Notes: generated by a model from the sequence alone, not told the origin. A stretch of DNA of 38,155 bases from an uncultured Pelagibacteraceae bacterium (GCA_902608305.1 CACLNK010000004.1:1-38155), one strand, 5' to 3'. Positions 1-10,375 are shown, numbered from the stretch's first letter. Numbers and translations: made by a program.

Positions 1-1202
1 AGATTAGTCAAGTGCCAAAGGAAATCCGTATTCTTGGTGAAGATTTAGTTATTTTCAAAACAAAAGAAAATAAAATTGGATTAGTTCATAAAAACTGTCC
101 TCACAGAAGAGCATCTTTAGTTTATGGAAAGATCGAAAAAAACGGCATTAGATGTTGCTACCATGGTTGGTTATTTTCTCCTAATGGCGAAATACTTGAA
201 ACACCTGGTGAGGATCCAGATTCAAAGTCAGCAGCTAAATTAAGAAAAACATTTAAGCTTGGAGCATATCCAGTAAAAGAATTTAATGGTTTAGTTTTTT
301 CATACATGGGTCCAATGAAAAAAATACCTGAGTTTCCTCACTATGATGCATTTGATATTCCTGAAATTACAAGAAGACCTTATCGTATAGATTATAAGTG
401 TAACTGGATTCAGGTACTAGATGCCATTATGGATCCTGTTCATACTTCATTTTTACATGGACAAAGTTCAGGAATACAATTTTCTAAAGGTTTTGCAGAA
501 ATAGGTGAATTAGAGTTTTTTGAAAGAGGAATTCAGTATCTTGGATGCAATACTCGACGTGTAGATGATTATGTTTGGGTTAGAGTTAATGAATTAATAT
601 TACCTAATTTTACTCAAGCCGGTTCAGCTTTTGCTGCCGATGGAACCAAGACTCGTTATTTTGGTCGTAGTTCATTTACTAGATGGGTTGTTCCAGTAGA
701 TGATAATAATAGTATTGCACTAGCATGGGGTAATTTTGGCGAAAGAGGCGACCCGATAGAGTTTAACACCAAAGAAGGATGTGAAAGAATTGAAGCTGGT
801 GAAATCATGAACAGAACTTGGGAAGAAAAACAAGAAACACCAGGGGACGCAGAAGCTGTTGAAGGAATGGGTTCTATCAGCGCTCATAAAGGAGAACATT
901 TAATGCCAACTGATTATGGAGTTATGGTTTACAGACGTCGTATTAGAAAATTAGTCAAAAGTTTAGGAGAAGGTAAAGAACCACCACAACCTCAACAAAA
1001 AAAAGGAGACATAGTAAGAACTAATGGACAAGATACAGTATTAAGAGCACCTAAAAGAAATATTGACGATCGTAAGTTCATAAAATCAATTGGATCAGCA
1101 GTTATGAAAATGCAATTTGAAGCAGAAAAAATGCCAATTAAAGACCGAGACAACCATATTATAAATAAATTATCCAACATGGAAAAGAACGGAGCATTTT
1201 GA
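1..1202 (+). CDS. Rieske [2Fe-2S] aromatic ring-hydroxylating oxygenase alpha subunit-like (5' end truncated by window)
   Basis: CPHR...CCYHGW Rieske motif; mononuclear iron region DAIMDPVHTSFLHG; reading frame stays open to the window edge upstream of the GTG at 12. Confidence 0.88.
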   Translation, partial: ISQVPKEIRILGEDLVIFKTKENKIGLVHKNCPHRRASLVYGKIEKNGIRCCYHGWLFSPNGEILETPGEDPDSKSAAKLRKTFKLGAYPVKEFNGLVFSYMGPMKKIPEFPHYDAFDIPEITRRPYRIDYKCNWIQVLDAIMDPVHTSFLHGQSSGIQFSKGFAEIGELEFFERGIQYLGCNTRRVDDYVWVRVNELILPNFTQAGSAFAADGTKTRYFGRSSFTRWVVPVDDNNSIALAWGNFGERGDPIEFNTKEGCERIEAGEIMNRTWEEKQETPGDAEAVEGMGSISAHKGEHLMPTDYGVMVYRRRIRKLVKSLGEGKEPPQPQQKKGDIVRTNGQDTVLRAPKRNIDDRKFIKSIGSAVMKMQFEAEKMPIKDRDNHIINKLSNMEKNGAF

Positions 1203-2227
1203 AAAATAGTAAAAAAATTAAAATACATGTTAAAAACAACCATTGGGCACCTGGATCTTTTCCAACTGACGAGGAGGGAGAAAAAAATTTTACAATAACA
1301 AAAGATGATTTTGATAAAGCACTTGAAAAATTTCCCGAAGTTAAAGAAAAAATAGAAATTTTTATTGATTGGGATGAAGAAAATTTTAATTCATCAATGG
1401 CAAATTCAGATATTTTACTTACTTGGAATTTTCCGACTTCTAATATTAAAAAAATTGCTCCAAACTTAAAATGGATTCATTGTGTTTCAGCTGGGGTTGA
1501 GCATTTACTTCCTTTAGACTGGATGTTTGATGGTTTAGTATTAACCAATAGTAGTGGAGTACATTCAAAAAAAGCAGGGGAATATGGTTTAATGAGCGTT
1601 TTAATGCTTCAAAACCACATGACAAAAATTATTACAAATCAAAAAAATAAAAAATTTTTATCTTTATTCAGCAATCCAATAGCTGGAAAAACAATTGTTG
1701 TAGTTGGCACAGGTTCTCTTGGATCTTCAATGATAAAACTTGTTGCTTCACTTGGAGCAAATATTATTGGTGTAAATAGAAAAGGAAGGATGGTTGAGGG
1801 TTGTTCAAAGGTTGTCACAACAGACAAAATTGATAGTGTTTTGCCTGAGGCAGATATTTTGTACCTTGCTCTTCCAGAGACCTCAGAAACTAAAAATCTA
1901 ATTAATCGTAAGCGATTAGATTTACTTAAACCTTCTTGTGGAATTGTTAATATTGGTCGTCAATCAGCAATGGACTATGAAACATTATGTGAAAAACTAA
2001 ATAAAGGTGAATTAGCTGGAGCAATACTTGATGTCTTTACACATGAACCAATAGAAAGCAATTCAAAACTTTGGAATACGCCAAACCTCGTAATTACTCC
2101 CCATGTGTCTTCTGATGATCATGGAAGTTATGTAAAAATGACACTTGATTTATTTGTCAAAAATTTAAAGCTTTTTATTTCAAATAAAGAACTTGTTAAT
2201 AAAATTGATAAAAATTTAGGTTATTAA
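1199..2227 (+). CDS. D-2-hydroxyacid dehydrogenase (NAD-dependent)
   Basis: GTGSLGSSMIKLVASLGANIIGVNR Rossmann motif, VNIGRQSAMDYETL, LDVFTHEPI...NLVITPHVSS; TTG start overlaps the Rieske stop by 4 nt. Confidence 0.87.
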   Translation: MKNSKKIKIHVKNNHWAPGSFPTDEEGEKNFTITKDDFDKALEKFPEVKEKIEIFIDWDEENFNSSMANSDILLTWNFPTSNIKKIAPNLKWIHCVSAGVEHLLPLDWMFDGLVLTNSSGVHSKKAGEYGLMSVLMLQNHMTKIITNQKNKKFLSLFSNPIAGKTIVVVGTGSLGSSMIKLVASLGANIIGVNRKGRMVEGCSKVVTTDKIDSVLPEADILYLALPETSETKNLINRKRLDLLKPSCGIVNIGRQSAMDYETLCEKLNKGELAGAILDVFTHEPIESNSKLWNTPNLVITPHVSSDDHGSYVKMTLDLFVKNLKLFISNKELVNKIDKNLGY

Positions 2228-2232
2228 AATTT

Positions 2233-3204
2233 TTAACGTTTGTATTCAACGAATTTTTTTAAAGAGTTGTTTAAAAATTTTTCATAAATAACACCCTTAT
2301 TTTTAAATTTAAGTTGTCCATTTAAAAAAGACCAGTTCATTTTAAAATCGTAAGAAGGTTCAAAGAAAAAAGGAATAGACATTCTTTTTGTTTTATTCCA
2401 GAGAACTCTGTGATTAGTTGCTTTAAATTTATTTCTACTTAAAAATTGAAGAGCCAAACCTGTATTTACTATTAATGCATTTTTATTAAATGGTATGTCA
2501 TACCATTTTTTATTTTTTCTATTTTGAACTTGTAAGCCACCTTTTTTATCTTGGTATAAAATGGTGAAAATTCCACTATCTACATGAGTTTCACACCCCA
2601 AAGCAACGCCATCTTGTTTAGATATTTCCACAGGTTTTGATTGGTTAGGATAATAATTAAACCTTAAAGTACTTAATGTTTTAATTCTAGAAAAAGCAAG
2701 TTTGGAATTATTTATATCTTTGTCATAAAGTTTAATAATACTTTTAAACAAATTTTCTCCCAAGGTAAAAATTTCATCAAAATATTTTGATAATATTTTA
2801 ATTGATTTTTTATCAAAAGATTTGTTTAGATTTAAATATTCAATGTATTGTTTTTTTTTAGTAGTGGCATATTTTTTTGTTATTTTTAAATCACCAATAT
2901 CCAAACCTTCTTTTCCATTAACATCATTTGGAAAATAGCCTCTGTAAATATTTTTATTTTTATTGTTCCACTTTTTAGGAGATAATTTTTTTTTATTTCT
3001 TTCTGACGAATTAAAAAACTTGTTACCTACATTACAAATATTTTGTATTTTATTCCGGCTTATACCGTGACCAGTAACTTGAAAAAAACCTATATCAATA
3101 CAAGCTTTTTTAATTTTATTTATAACAGTAATTGAGTTTGGGTTTTCATAACCATTTTTTACTATTGAAGAAATATTTATTGTAGGAATTATATTTTTTT
3201 TCAT
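2233..3204 (-). CDS. 2OG-Fe(II) oxygenase, isopenicillin N synthase-like family
   Basis: N-terminal IGFFQVTGHGI; CETHVDSGIFTILYQD (HxD) and KATNHRV (distal His). Confidence 0.85.
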   Translation of the reverse strand: MKKNIIPTINISSIVKNGYENPNSITVINKIKKACIDIGFFQVTGHGISRNKIQNICNVGNKFFNSSERNKKKLSPKKWNNKNKNIYRGYFPNDVNGKEGLDIGDLKITKKYATTKKKQYIEYLNLNKSFDKKSIKILSKYFDEIFTLGENLFKSIIKLYDKDINNSKLAFSRIKTLSTLRFNYYPNQSKPVEISKQDGVALGCETHVDSGIFTILYQDKKGGLQVQNRKNKKWYDIPFNKNALIVNTGLALQFLSRNKFKATNHRVLWNKTKRMSIPFFFEPSYDFKMNWSFLNGQLKFKNKGVIYEKFLNNSLKKFVEYKR

Positions 3205-4155
3205 TTATCTTAATGGCTTTTCAATAGTAATTGATTGATCCTGAGCTTTTTCTCTCATAAAAATATAAATTCCACTAGATACAATTATTAATATTCCAAT
3301 AACTGTATTTAAGCGTGGTATTTCATCAAAATATATCCAACCTATTAAGAGCGACCATAATAATATTGAATATTCAAAAGGTGATACCACTGCAGGAGAT
3401 GCTACTCTATAAGCTGTAAACAAAAGAAGAAAAGCAACAGAAGCTGTCAATCCAGTTGCAACCATAAATAAAATACTAGATTCTAAATCTACAAACCACT
3501 CTCTAAAGATAAATTGGGAAGCAGGATGGTCTGTGGTATTATATTGGCCATCTCCAATTATAAAATAAAAAATAGTACTAAAAATTATTGCTCCAAAATA
3601 AAAAGTAAATGTTTGAGTATAAACACTATCTTTGTTAGAGGTTTTTTTAATAATTATCATTGATAAGGAATAACAGAACGCACAAAAAATAGGCAACAAA
3701 CTTAAATAGTTAAAATTACTAAAATCAGGGTCTAATGTTATATATACTCCAACAAAGCCGACAACTACTGCAGACCATCTTCTTATTCCTATTTCTTCTT
3801 TTAAAAAAAAATGTGCAAATACTGTAATTAAAAAAGGAGTAACAAAGAATAAAGCTGTAGCAAATCCTAAAGGTAATACAGTTAATGAAATATAAAAAGA
3901 GCTAAATCCAAAAAAGAAAAGAATTACACGACAAAAAGTTAAGAGTGGATATTGAGTTTTAAATACTATTGGTTTTTTTGTAAGTTTTAAAAATACTAAA
4001 ATAAGTAAAAAACTTACTACAGTTCTTATCAAATAAACTTCATAAAGTGATACAAAAGTAAAGATGTGTTTCATAATCCCGTCCTGCACTGAAAAAACTA
4101 TCATTGCCAGTAATATGAGAATTATTCCTTTGGGATTATTATTTTTACTAGACAT
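3205..4155 (-). CDS. DMT superfamily (EamA) transporter
   Basis: About 10 hydrophobic segments; FVTPFLITVFAHFFLKEEIGIRRWSAVVVGFVGVYI and SPFEYSILLWSLLIGWIYFDEIP, typical of EamA repeats. Confidence 0.85.
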   Translation of the reverse strand: MSSKNNNPKGIILILLAMIVFSVQDGIMKHIFTFVSLYEVYLIRTVVSFLLILVFLKLTKKPIVFKTQYPLLTFCRVILFFFGFSSFYISLTVLPLGFATALFFVTPFLITVFAHFFLKEEIGIRRWSAVVVGFVGVYITLDPDFSNFNYLSLLPIFCAFCYSLSMIIIKKTSNKDSVYTQTFTFYFGAIIFSTIFYFIIGDGQYNTTDHPASQFIFREWFVDLESSILFMVATGLTASVAFLLLFTAYRVASPAVVSPFEYSILLWSLLIGWIYFDEIPRLNTVIGILIIVSSGIYIFMREKAQDQSITIEKPLR

Positions 4156-4217
4156 TCGCCCCTATATCATAGAATTTTTCTTCTTTATATTTTTATTAAT
4201 TGTGTAATATTAAATTC

Positions 4218-5204
4218 ATGATTTCAGAAGAAGACAAGATAATGATGGAAACCCTTTATTGGTGGGGTATACCAACTTTGTTTAGATGCAAAAATGATCC
4301 TGATCCAAAAAACTGTGATATTGCTTTAGTAGGGGTGCCTCATAGTACCGGCAATGGTACAACAGAAAGAGATCAACATTTAGGACCAAGAGCTGTAAGA
4401 AATATTTCAGCCATGTTAAGAAGATCTCATCTTCAATATGGTATTGACCCATGGAAGCAAAATAAAATTCATGATTTAGGAGATGTTCCTTTTCCAGAAG
4501 CTAATGATAACGAAAAATGTATTGAAAGAATTTCCAGTTTTTATGATCATATTGAAAAAGCTGAAAAGCCAGTTGTATCCATTGGAGGTGATCATTCAAT
4601 AACTGGAGGAATATTACAAAGTTTAGCAAAAAAAAATTCAAAACTAACTAAAGGTAAAAAAATTAGCATGGTTCATTTTGATGCACATACAGACTGTTAT
4701 GAAAAATTAGATCATTTTTTGGGTGCCAAAAAATCTGCTGCACATTGGGCATCATACTTAGTAAAACAAGGAAACGTTGACCCAGCAACAAGTACACAAA
4801 TTGGTATAAGAGGAAATCCTAGAACATTGGATTGGTTGCAGGCCAGTTATGACATTGGTTATCAAGTTATAACTATGGAAGAATATAATAAACTTGGTCA
4901 TGAAAAATGCTCTAAGATGATTTTAGATAGACTAGGAGATAATCCAATTTACATTACTTTTGATTTAGATTGTTTAGATGCAACAGTTGCCCCAGGAGTA
5001 GCAAATATAGAATCAGCTTTTAGAGGATTTAATATGGATGAAGCAAGAAAACTTATTCAAAGTCTTAAAGGTAAAAATGTAATTGGTGGAGATGTTGCGT
5101 GCTTAATGCCTACAAAAGATAATCCAAATCAAATTACATCAATGGTAGCTTCTGCTGTAATGTTTGAAATAATTTGTTTAATAAGTCTTAATTTAAATAA
5201 ATGA
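4218..5204 (+). CDS. Ureohydrolase (agmatinase/arginase/guanidino-hydrolase family)
   Basis: GGDHSITGG, HFDAHTD, FDLDCLDATVAPG Mn-ligand motifs; ORF track start 4200 is a TTG, ATG at 4218 preferred. Confidence 0.88.
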   Translation: MISEEDKIMMETLYWWGIPTLFRCKNDPDPKNCDIALVGVPHSTGNGTTERDQHLGPRAVRNISAMLRRSHLQYGIDPWKQNKIHDLGDVPFPEANDNEKCIERISSFYDHIEKAEKPVVSIGGDHSITGGILQSLAKKNSKLTKGKKISMVHFDAHTDCYEKLDHFLGAKKSAAHWASYLVKQGNVDPATSTQIGIRGNPRTLDWLQASYDIGYQVITMEEYNKLGHEKCSKMILDRLGDNPIYITFDLDCLDATVAPGVANIESAFRGFNMDEARKLIQSLKGKNVIGGDVACLMPTKDNPNQITSMVASAVMFEIICLISLNLNK

Positions 5205-6565
5205 TTAAAAAATTTTTAGGGATTGTGGTTCTGGGTTTGTTGTGGTGCAGTTTTAGCAATGCTGAAGAAATGAACTTATGGAAAAAAGCATTCAAATTGC
5301 CGGCAGATATAATGCAAGGATATAAAAACTCATGGGGATTTTGTTGTAACTTTGATCCAGAAACTAAACTTACGCCAGATTATGCATTTAAATTTGTAAA
5401 TAAATCAGATGGTCATCCAGTTAGATTGGGAGAACAATCAGTTCGATTTGAACTTAGAAGAGGAGATTGTGGGGTAAGTTCTAGTGGATACGATGATTGT
5501 GCAATTAAAGATCCTGAAACAGGAATGACTTCTGAGAGACATGAAATTTCATTAAAGTCTAAAGCGTCTCAATTTAAAAAAAATACTTGGAACACATATT
5601 CTATTTATATCCCAGATGATTTTCCAATTAATCATTTTTACGAACATATTACCATGGGACAGTTTCATGGTGATGGAGATCACGCTGTTGCTTTTAATTG
5701 GAATATTGAGGGTGGTGGTTATCAAATGCAAAGAAGAACAGGCTGCCATCTAAAAAAACATATAAAAAAAAATATTCAAACTGGTTGTAGTGTGAAGATG
5801 CCAGAAAACAATCGTGAAGAATTAATTTCGCCGCAAGATCTTCTTGGCAAATGGCATGATATTGTTTTTAACGTTCAATGGTCAAAAAAACAAAAAAAAG
5901 GTTATTTAAAACAATGGATAAATGGTAAACTTGTATATCATTACAAAGGGAGCACAGATACACCTAAAGAAACAACACAATTTCAAGTTGGTATTTATAG
6001 AGGTCCGGTTCCTGAAACTCCAAAAGATTCAACGCACGTTGTCTATTATGACGAGATACGTTTTTCAAAAACAGGTTGTAAAGACTTAAATTTAAATAAC
6101 TTAGGATATTCCTGTGAAAAATTAGAGATACAAAAAATTGCAAGCATAGATCATATTCCTGGTGAAATAGAAATTGAAATCGAGTCTCTTTCTACTATGG
6201 ATGGAAAATATAAATTAGTTTGGCTTTGGATAGATAAAACAATGGATGATAAAGAAATAAGAAAATCATTTGTCATAGGAGACGAAGTAACAATAAAAGA
6301 TGGTAAAATAAAATTTGATAAAATGAATAATAGTAAAGTGATCAGCGACAAATATCGAGAAAAAGTTTCATTTGTTAATCTTGGAGATAAATTTACGATT
6401 AAAGGCAATCTGGATTTGGATAGCTCTGGTTCACCAAAAGTAACGATAAGTGGTAGCACAATTAAAAATGAAAAAGGTCTTTATGTAGCTGAAGGGCTTT
6501 GGGATACAGATAACAAAAAAAAGAAAAAAGAATACATTGGAATATTTTTGAAACCATTAAATTAA
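5201..6565 (+). CDS. Secreted polysaccharide lyase-like (heparin lyase I/glucuronan lyase fold) protein
   Basis: Signal peptide MIKKFLGIVVLGLLWCSFSNAE; SERHEI...YSIYIPDDF...GQFHGDG...GKWHDIVFNVQWS...WINGKLVYHYKG pattern. Confidence 0.65.
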   Translation: MIKKFLGIVVLGLLWCSFSNAEEMNLWKKAFKLPADIMQGYKNSWGFCCNFDPETKLTPDYAFKFVNKSDGHPVRLGEQSVRFELRRGDCGVSSSGYDDCAIKDPETGMTSERHEISLKSKASQFKKNTWNTYSIYIPDDFPINHFYEHITMGQFHGDGDHAVAFNWNIEGGGYQMQRRTGCHLKKHIKKNIQTGCSVKMPENNREELISPQDLLGKWHDIVFNVQWSKKQKKGYLKQWINGKLVYHYKGSTDTPKETTQFQVGIYRGPVPETPKDSTHVVYYDEIRFSKTGCKDLNLNNLGYSCEKLEIQKIASIDHIPGEIEIEIESLSTMDGKYKLVWLWIDKTMDDKEIRKSFVIGDEVTIKDGKIKFDKMNNSKVISDKYREKVSFVNLGDKFTIKGNLDLDSSGSPKVTISGSTIKNEKGLYVAEGLWDTDNKKKKKEYIGIFLKPLN

Positions 6566-6568
6566 TAG

Positions 6569-7339
6569 ATGAAACTCAATGAAAACCAACTTAAAGAAAT
6601 CAACGAAAATGGATATATTATTTTACCAGACCGGTTCTCCAGAGAAGAAGTAAACAATCTTCGTAAAGAAATGAAAACAGTTTTTAATGAAAAGACTGAA
6701 GCTAATGTAGTTGAAAAGTCTTCTGGTGAAGTTCGTACTGCTATGGGTTTGCATCTTCGGAACAAGGTTTTTGATGATCTAACACGACACCCAAAATTTT
6801 TTGAACCCGCGTGTCAGATACGTGGTGATAATCTTTATATTCAACAAACAAAAATTAATGTCAAAGCAGCCTTTACTGGTGAAGTTTGGCAATGGCATTA
6901 TGATTTTGCAACTCATTCCGGAGAAGATGGAGTGCCAAAACCATTAGCATTAAATCTACATGTGTTTCTTGACGATGTTACTGAATTTAATGGTCCACTT
7001 TTCTTCATTCCTAAATCTCATAAATATGGTTCTGCACCATCAAAACTAGATACAGTCACTACGAATTATCCCTTATGGGTTGTCGATCAGCAGACCGTCA
7101 AAGCTCTTGTAAAAGAAAATGGAATTGTATCGGTTCATGGAAAAGCAGGTGCGGCTGTAATTTTTGTAGATAATTTAGTACATGGTTCAGCGCAGAATAT
7201 GTCACCAATGGACAGGGCAATTTTTTCAGTTATTCTTAATCCGTGTGATAATGCTCAAACTAAATTTGCTCGACCAGATTATAAACATGGACGAAATTTT
7301 AAACCTATTGAACCTTCATCTAATAATAGTTTAAAATAA
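6569..7339 (+). CDS. Phytanoyl-CoA dioxygenase (PhyH) family Fe/2OG oxygenase
   Basis: NGYIILPDRFSREEVNNLRKEM N-terminus, WQWHYDFATHSGEDG (HxD), FVDNLVHGSAQNMSPMDRAIFSVILN. Confidence 0.87.
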   Translation: MKLNENQLKEINENGYIILPDRFSREEVNNLRKEMKTVFNEKTEANVVEKSSGEVRTAMGLHLRNKVFDDLTRHPKFFEPACQIRGDNLYIQQTKINVKAAFTGEVWQWHYDFATHSGEDGVPKPLALNLHVFLDDVTEFNGPLFFIPKSHKYGSAPSKLDTVTTNYPLWVVDQQTVKALVKENGIVSVHGKAGAAVIFVDNLVHGSAQNMSPMDRAIFSVILNPCDNAQTKFARPDYKHGRNFKPIEPSSNNSLK

Positions 7340-7343
7340 AATA

Positions 7344-7375
7344 AAATAATATGAGCAAGGAATTAAATATTATTT
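7344..7375. terminator. Possible weak bidirectional terminator stem between convergent genes
   Basis: 9-bp perfect inverted repeat aaataatat/atattattt around a 14-nt loop; all-AT stem, so weak. Confidence 0.2.
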
Positions 7376-8949
7376 ATTATTAAATCACATGCTTTTTCAG
7401 CAATCATAAGAGTAGGGGCATTTAAATTTGCGCTAGGTATTTCAGGCATCACAGAAGCATCCACAACTCTTAAATTTTGTATTCCTTTAACTTTTAAATT
7501 TTCATCAACTACAGCCATATTATCTATACCCATTTTACAGGTTCCACATGGATGGTAAGCGGTTTCTGCATTAGATCTAATATATTCGTTTAGTTCATCA
7601 TCGCTTTGTTTGTCAGATCCTGGACCAACTTCTTTTCCAGAATGTTTTGCTAATGAAGGTTGAGATAATATTTTTCTTGCAACATGAATACATTCTCTTG
7701 TTTGTTTTAAATCATCTTCATCTTCTAAGTAATTAAATAATATTTTAGGATAATCATATGGATCTGATGAATTAAGAGTAACAGATCCCCTGCTTTTTGG
7801 ATGGTTTGGACTTGCGTGCAATTGATAACCATGTGAACTTGGATCAACTAAACCATGATCAATAACAAATGATGGAAAAAAATGAAACTGAATGTTTGCT
7901 GTCTCACGTTCAGGTGAGGACTTTGCAAAGCCTCCTGCTTCTAAATATGATTGTGAACAAGGACCAGATTTAGATAAAAACCATTGAGTACCAGCAAGTA
8001 CTTTTGGAATTAATTTTGTGTAGGTGTAAAGAGTATCAGGAGTTTTGCATTCCTGCTGAATATAAGTTTCCAAATGATCTTGAAGATTTTTTCCAACACC
8101 TTTTAGATCATGAACAACATTTATTCCTTTTTCTTGCAAATGATTTGCATCTCCAACTCCTGAAAGCATCAATAATTGTGGTGAATTAATTGAACCTCCG
8201 CTTAATACTAATTCTTTCTCAGCATAAAATTTTTCAATCTTACCTTTAATTTTTACTTCAATACCAATAGCTTTTTTTCCATCAAAAATAATTTTTTCTA
8301 CAAATGAATTTGAAAAAACACTTAAATTTTTTCTATTTTTTACAGGATTTAAATAATACTTGGATACGCTTGCTCTTTCACCATTGTGAATTGTTGTGTC
8401 AAACATTCCAAACCCTTCTTGATATTCTCCATTCATGTCTGGATTAATTTTATATCCAGACTCAGATGCAGAACCTAAAAAAGCTTTAAATAACGGATTG
8501 TCATTTTTTGATTGATTAACTGGAAGTAATCCAAAGGAGCCTCTATATTGGTTTTCTCCTCCAGACCAGTTCTCAATTTTTTTAAAATAGGGAAGAATTT
8601 TTTCATATGACCAAGATTTTAATCCAAAGCTTTCCCATCTTTCGTAGTCATTTCTGTTTCCTCTTACAAAAACCATTCCGTTATGAGACGAGCATCCTCC
8701 AATCATTTTTCCTCTTGGACAAAATAATCTTCTATTATTTAAATGGGGCTCTGGCTCAGAATAATATTTCCAATTATACTTTGGATCATGCATTGTATAC
8801 AGTAAGGCAAGTGGCATTTTAACTTTCCAAATATCGCTAGAGTTACCAGCCTCAATCACAGCAATTTTATTATTTTGATCCTCTGATAATCTATTTGCAA
8901 GTACACAGCCAGCAGAACCAGCTCCAATAATTATATAATCAAATTTCAT
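7363..8949 (-). CDS. GMC family FAD oxidoreductase (choline dehydrogenase-like)
   Basis: IIGAGSAGCVLANRLSED FAD motif; RGKMIGGCSSHNGMVFVRGNRNDYERW; AYHPCGTCKMG; VDASVMPEIPSANLNAPTLMIAEKACDLI. Confidence 0.92.
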   Translation of the reverse strand: MKFDYIIIGAGSAGCVLANRLSEDQNNKIAVIEAGNSSDIWKVKMPLALLYTMHDPKYNWKYYSEPEPHLNNRRLFCPRGKMIGGCSSHNGMVFVRGNRNDYERWESFGLKSWSYEKILPYFKKIENWSGGENQYRGSFGLLPVNQSKNDNPLFKAFLGSASESGYKINPDMNGEYQEGFGMFDTTIHNGERASVSKYYLNPVKNRKNLSVFSNSFVEKIIFDGKKAIGIEVKIKGKIEKFYAEKELVLSGGSINSPQLLMLSGVGDANHLQEKGINVVHDLKGVGKNLQDHLETYIQQECKTPDTLYTYTKLIPKVLAGTQWFLSKSGPCSQSYLEAGGFAKSSPERETANIQFHFFPSFVIDHGLVDPSSHGYQLHASPNHPKSRGSVTLNSSDPYDYPKILFNYLEDEDDLKQTRECIHVARKILSQPSLAKHSGKEVGPGSDKQSDDELNEYIRSNAETAYHPCGTCKMGIDNMAVVDENLKVKGIQNLRVVDASVMPEIPSANLNAPTLMIAEKACDLIINNI

Positions 8950-9482
8950 AATAATTGAGAACTTAGCAAATCTTTATATTCAATGATTGATTTCATTTTG
9001 ATATCAGTCCTTTTTGCAACTTCATCAAATTTTCTAAGTCTTACCGAGTGTTTAAAAAAATCTTTTTTTTCAAATTCTTTACTTTTTTTTTTATTAAGTA
9101 CACCACCTTGTAACTTTAAACTTATCTTTGAAGCATCTGACAAGGAATTAAAATATTTTTTTTCTCTAGCAAGATATCTTTTAGCTAAGACATGATATTT
9201 AATTGGTTCAACCACATCTTTATTAAAAAATTTTTTTAAATATTCATATCCCATGTCCTCATGTTTACCATCTAAATTTTTACTCACCAATTTATCAGGA
9301 TCTTCCAAAAGGAAATGTCCATAATCATGAAGCAAACATGAACATATTAAGCTGTTAGAAGACTTTGCTTTTTCAGCAATCATTGCAGATTGTATCATAT
9401 GTTCTGAAATTGTTACTTTTTCACCAATATATAAAGATTTGTTATTTATAAAATTAGAAATAATTTTATCAATTATGTTCAT
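8946..9482 (-). CDS. HD-domain mixed-valent diiron oxygenase-like protein (PhnZ/TmpB-like)
   Basis: YIGE-x6-EH, LLHDYGH, KHEDMGYEYL, YHVLAKRYL, LSDASKISLKLQGG, FDEVAKRTD; close to PhnZ with matching ligand spacing. Confidence 0.78.
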   Translation of the reverse strand: MNIIDKIISNFINNKSLYIGEKVTISEHMIQSAMIAEKAKSSNSLICSCLLHDYGHFLLEDPDKLVSKNLDGKHEDMGYEYLKKFFNKDVVEPIKYHVLAKRYLAREKKYFNSLSDASKISLKLQGGVLNKKKSKEFEKKDFFKHSVRLRKFDEVAKRTDIKMKSIIEYKDLLSSQLL

Positions 9483-9487
9483 TAAGA

Positions 9488-10321
9488 TTAATGAGGCTGA
9501 TCACCTTCAACCGCAATCCTATCCATTATTCTTTCATGACCTAACCCTCTTCCAGGATAAAAATCAGCTATTGCGAAATGAATAACACTTCTGTTGTCCC
9601 AAATGCAGACTGTATTTTCTGTCCATGTGAATCTACAAGTTAATTCAAGTCTAGCTTGATGCTCGAATATTTTATTTAGAATTTCATCACTTTCTTTTTT
9701 ATCTAAACCAATAATTTTTTTTGTATAAGTCCAATTTACAAACAATATTTTTTTTCCAGTTTCTGGGTGAGTTCGAACAATTGGATGTTCATTAGAATAT
9801 TCGTCATAGTTTTTTTTTCCATTACCTTCCATTTTTTTATAATTATCTATAAAAAATTCAGCTCCTAGTGAACTGTGGATAGCTCTTTTATCTTTTATTT
9901 TTTCTTTGATTTTTTCATCTAAAGTTTCCCAGGCAAGTTCCATGTTTGCAAAACAAGTATCACCACCAACAGGAGGAATCTTTATTGATTTTATTATTAC
10001 AGCTTTTGTTGGCTTAACATTATAACTAACATCGCTATGCCAATTTTCACCCCATTGATTTTTTTCATCTTCCGCTTTTATTATTCTTACAATTTCTGGA
10101 AATTTATCTAGCCCTTTTACATAAGCGTGAATTTCTAAGGGACCAAACTTTTCAGCCAAAGCCATATGTTCTTCTTCAGTGATTTTTTGATCTCTAAAAA
10201 AAATTACTTTATGTTCAAGCAACAAATCGTTAATTTTATTAAAGTTTTTGTTAGATGCATCTTTAAGATTTATGCCTTTAATTTCAGCACCAAGCGCTCC
10301 AGATAAAAGTTTTACTTCCAT
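9488..10321 (-). CDS. TauD/TfdA family 2OG-Fe(II) dioxygenase
   Basis: LGAEIKGINL...HKVIFFRDQKITEEEHMALAEKFGPLEIHAY; WHSDVSY; IWDNRSVIHFAIADFYP...HERIMDRI. Confidence 0.9.
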   Translation of the reverse strand: MEVKLLSGALGAEIKGINLKDASNKNFNKINDLLLEHKVIFFRDQKITEEEHMALAEKFGPLEIHAYVKGLDKFPEIVRIIKAEDEKNQWGENWHSDVSYNVKPTKAVIIKSIKIPPVGGDTCFANMELAWETLDEKIKEKIKDKRAIHSSLGAEFFIDNYKKMEGNGKKNYDEYSNEHPIVRTHPETGKKILFVNWTYTKKIIGLDKKESDEILNKIFEHQARLELTCRFTWTENTVCIWDNRSVIHFAIADFYPGRGLGHERIMDRIAVEGDQPH

Positions 10322-10375
10322 GACAATAATTTATATCTAGAAATTAAATTTGTCACTATATATAAGGATATATAT

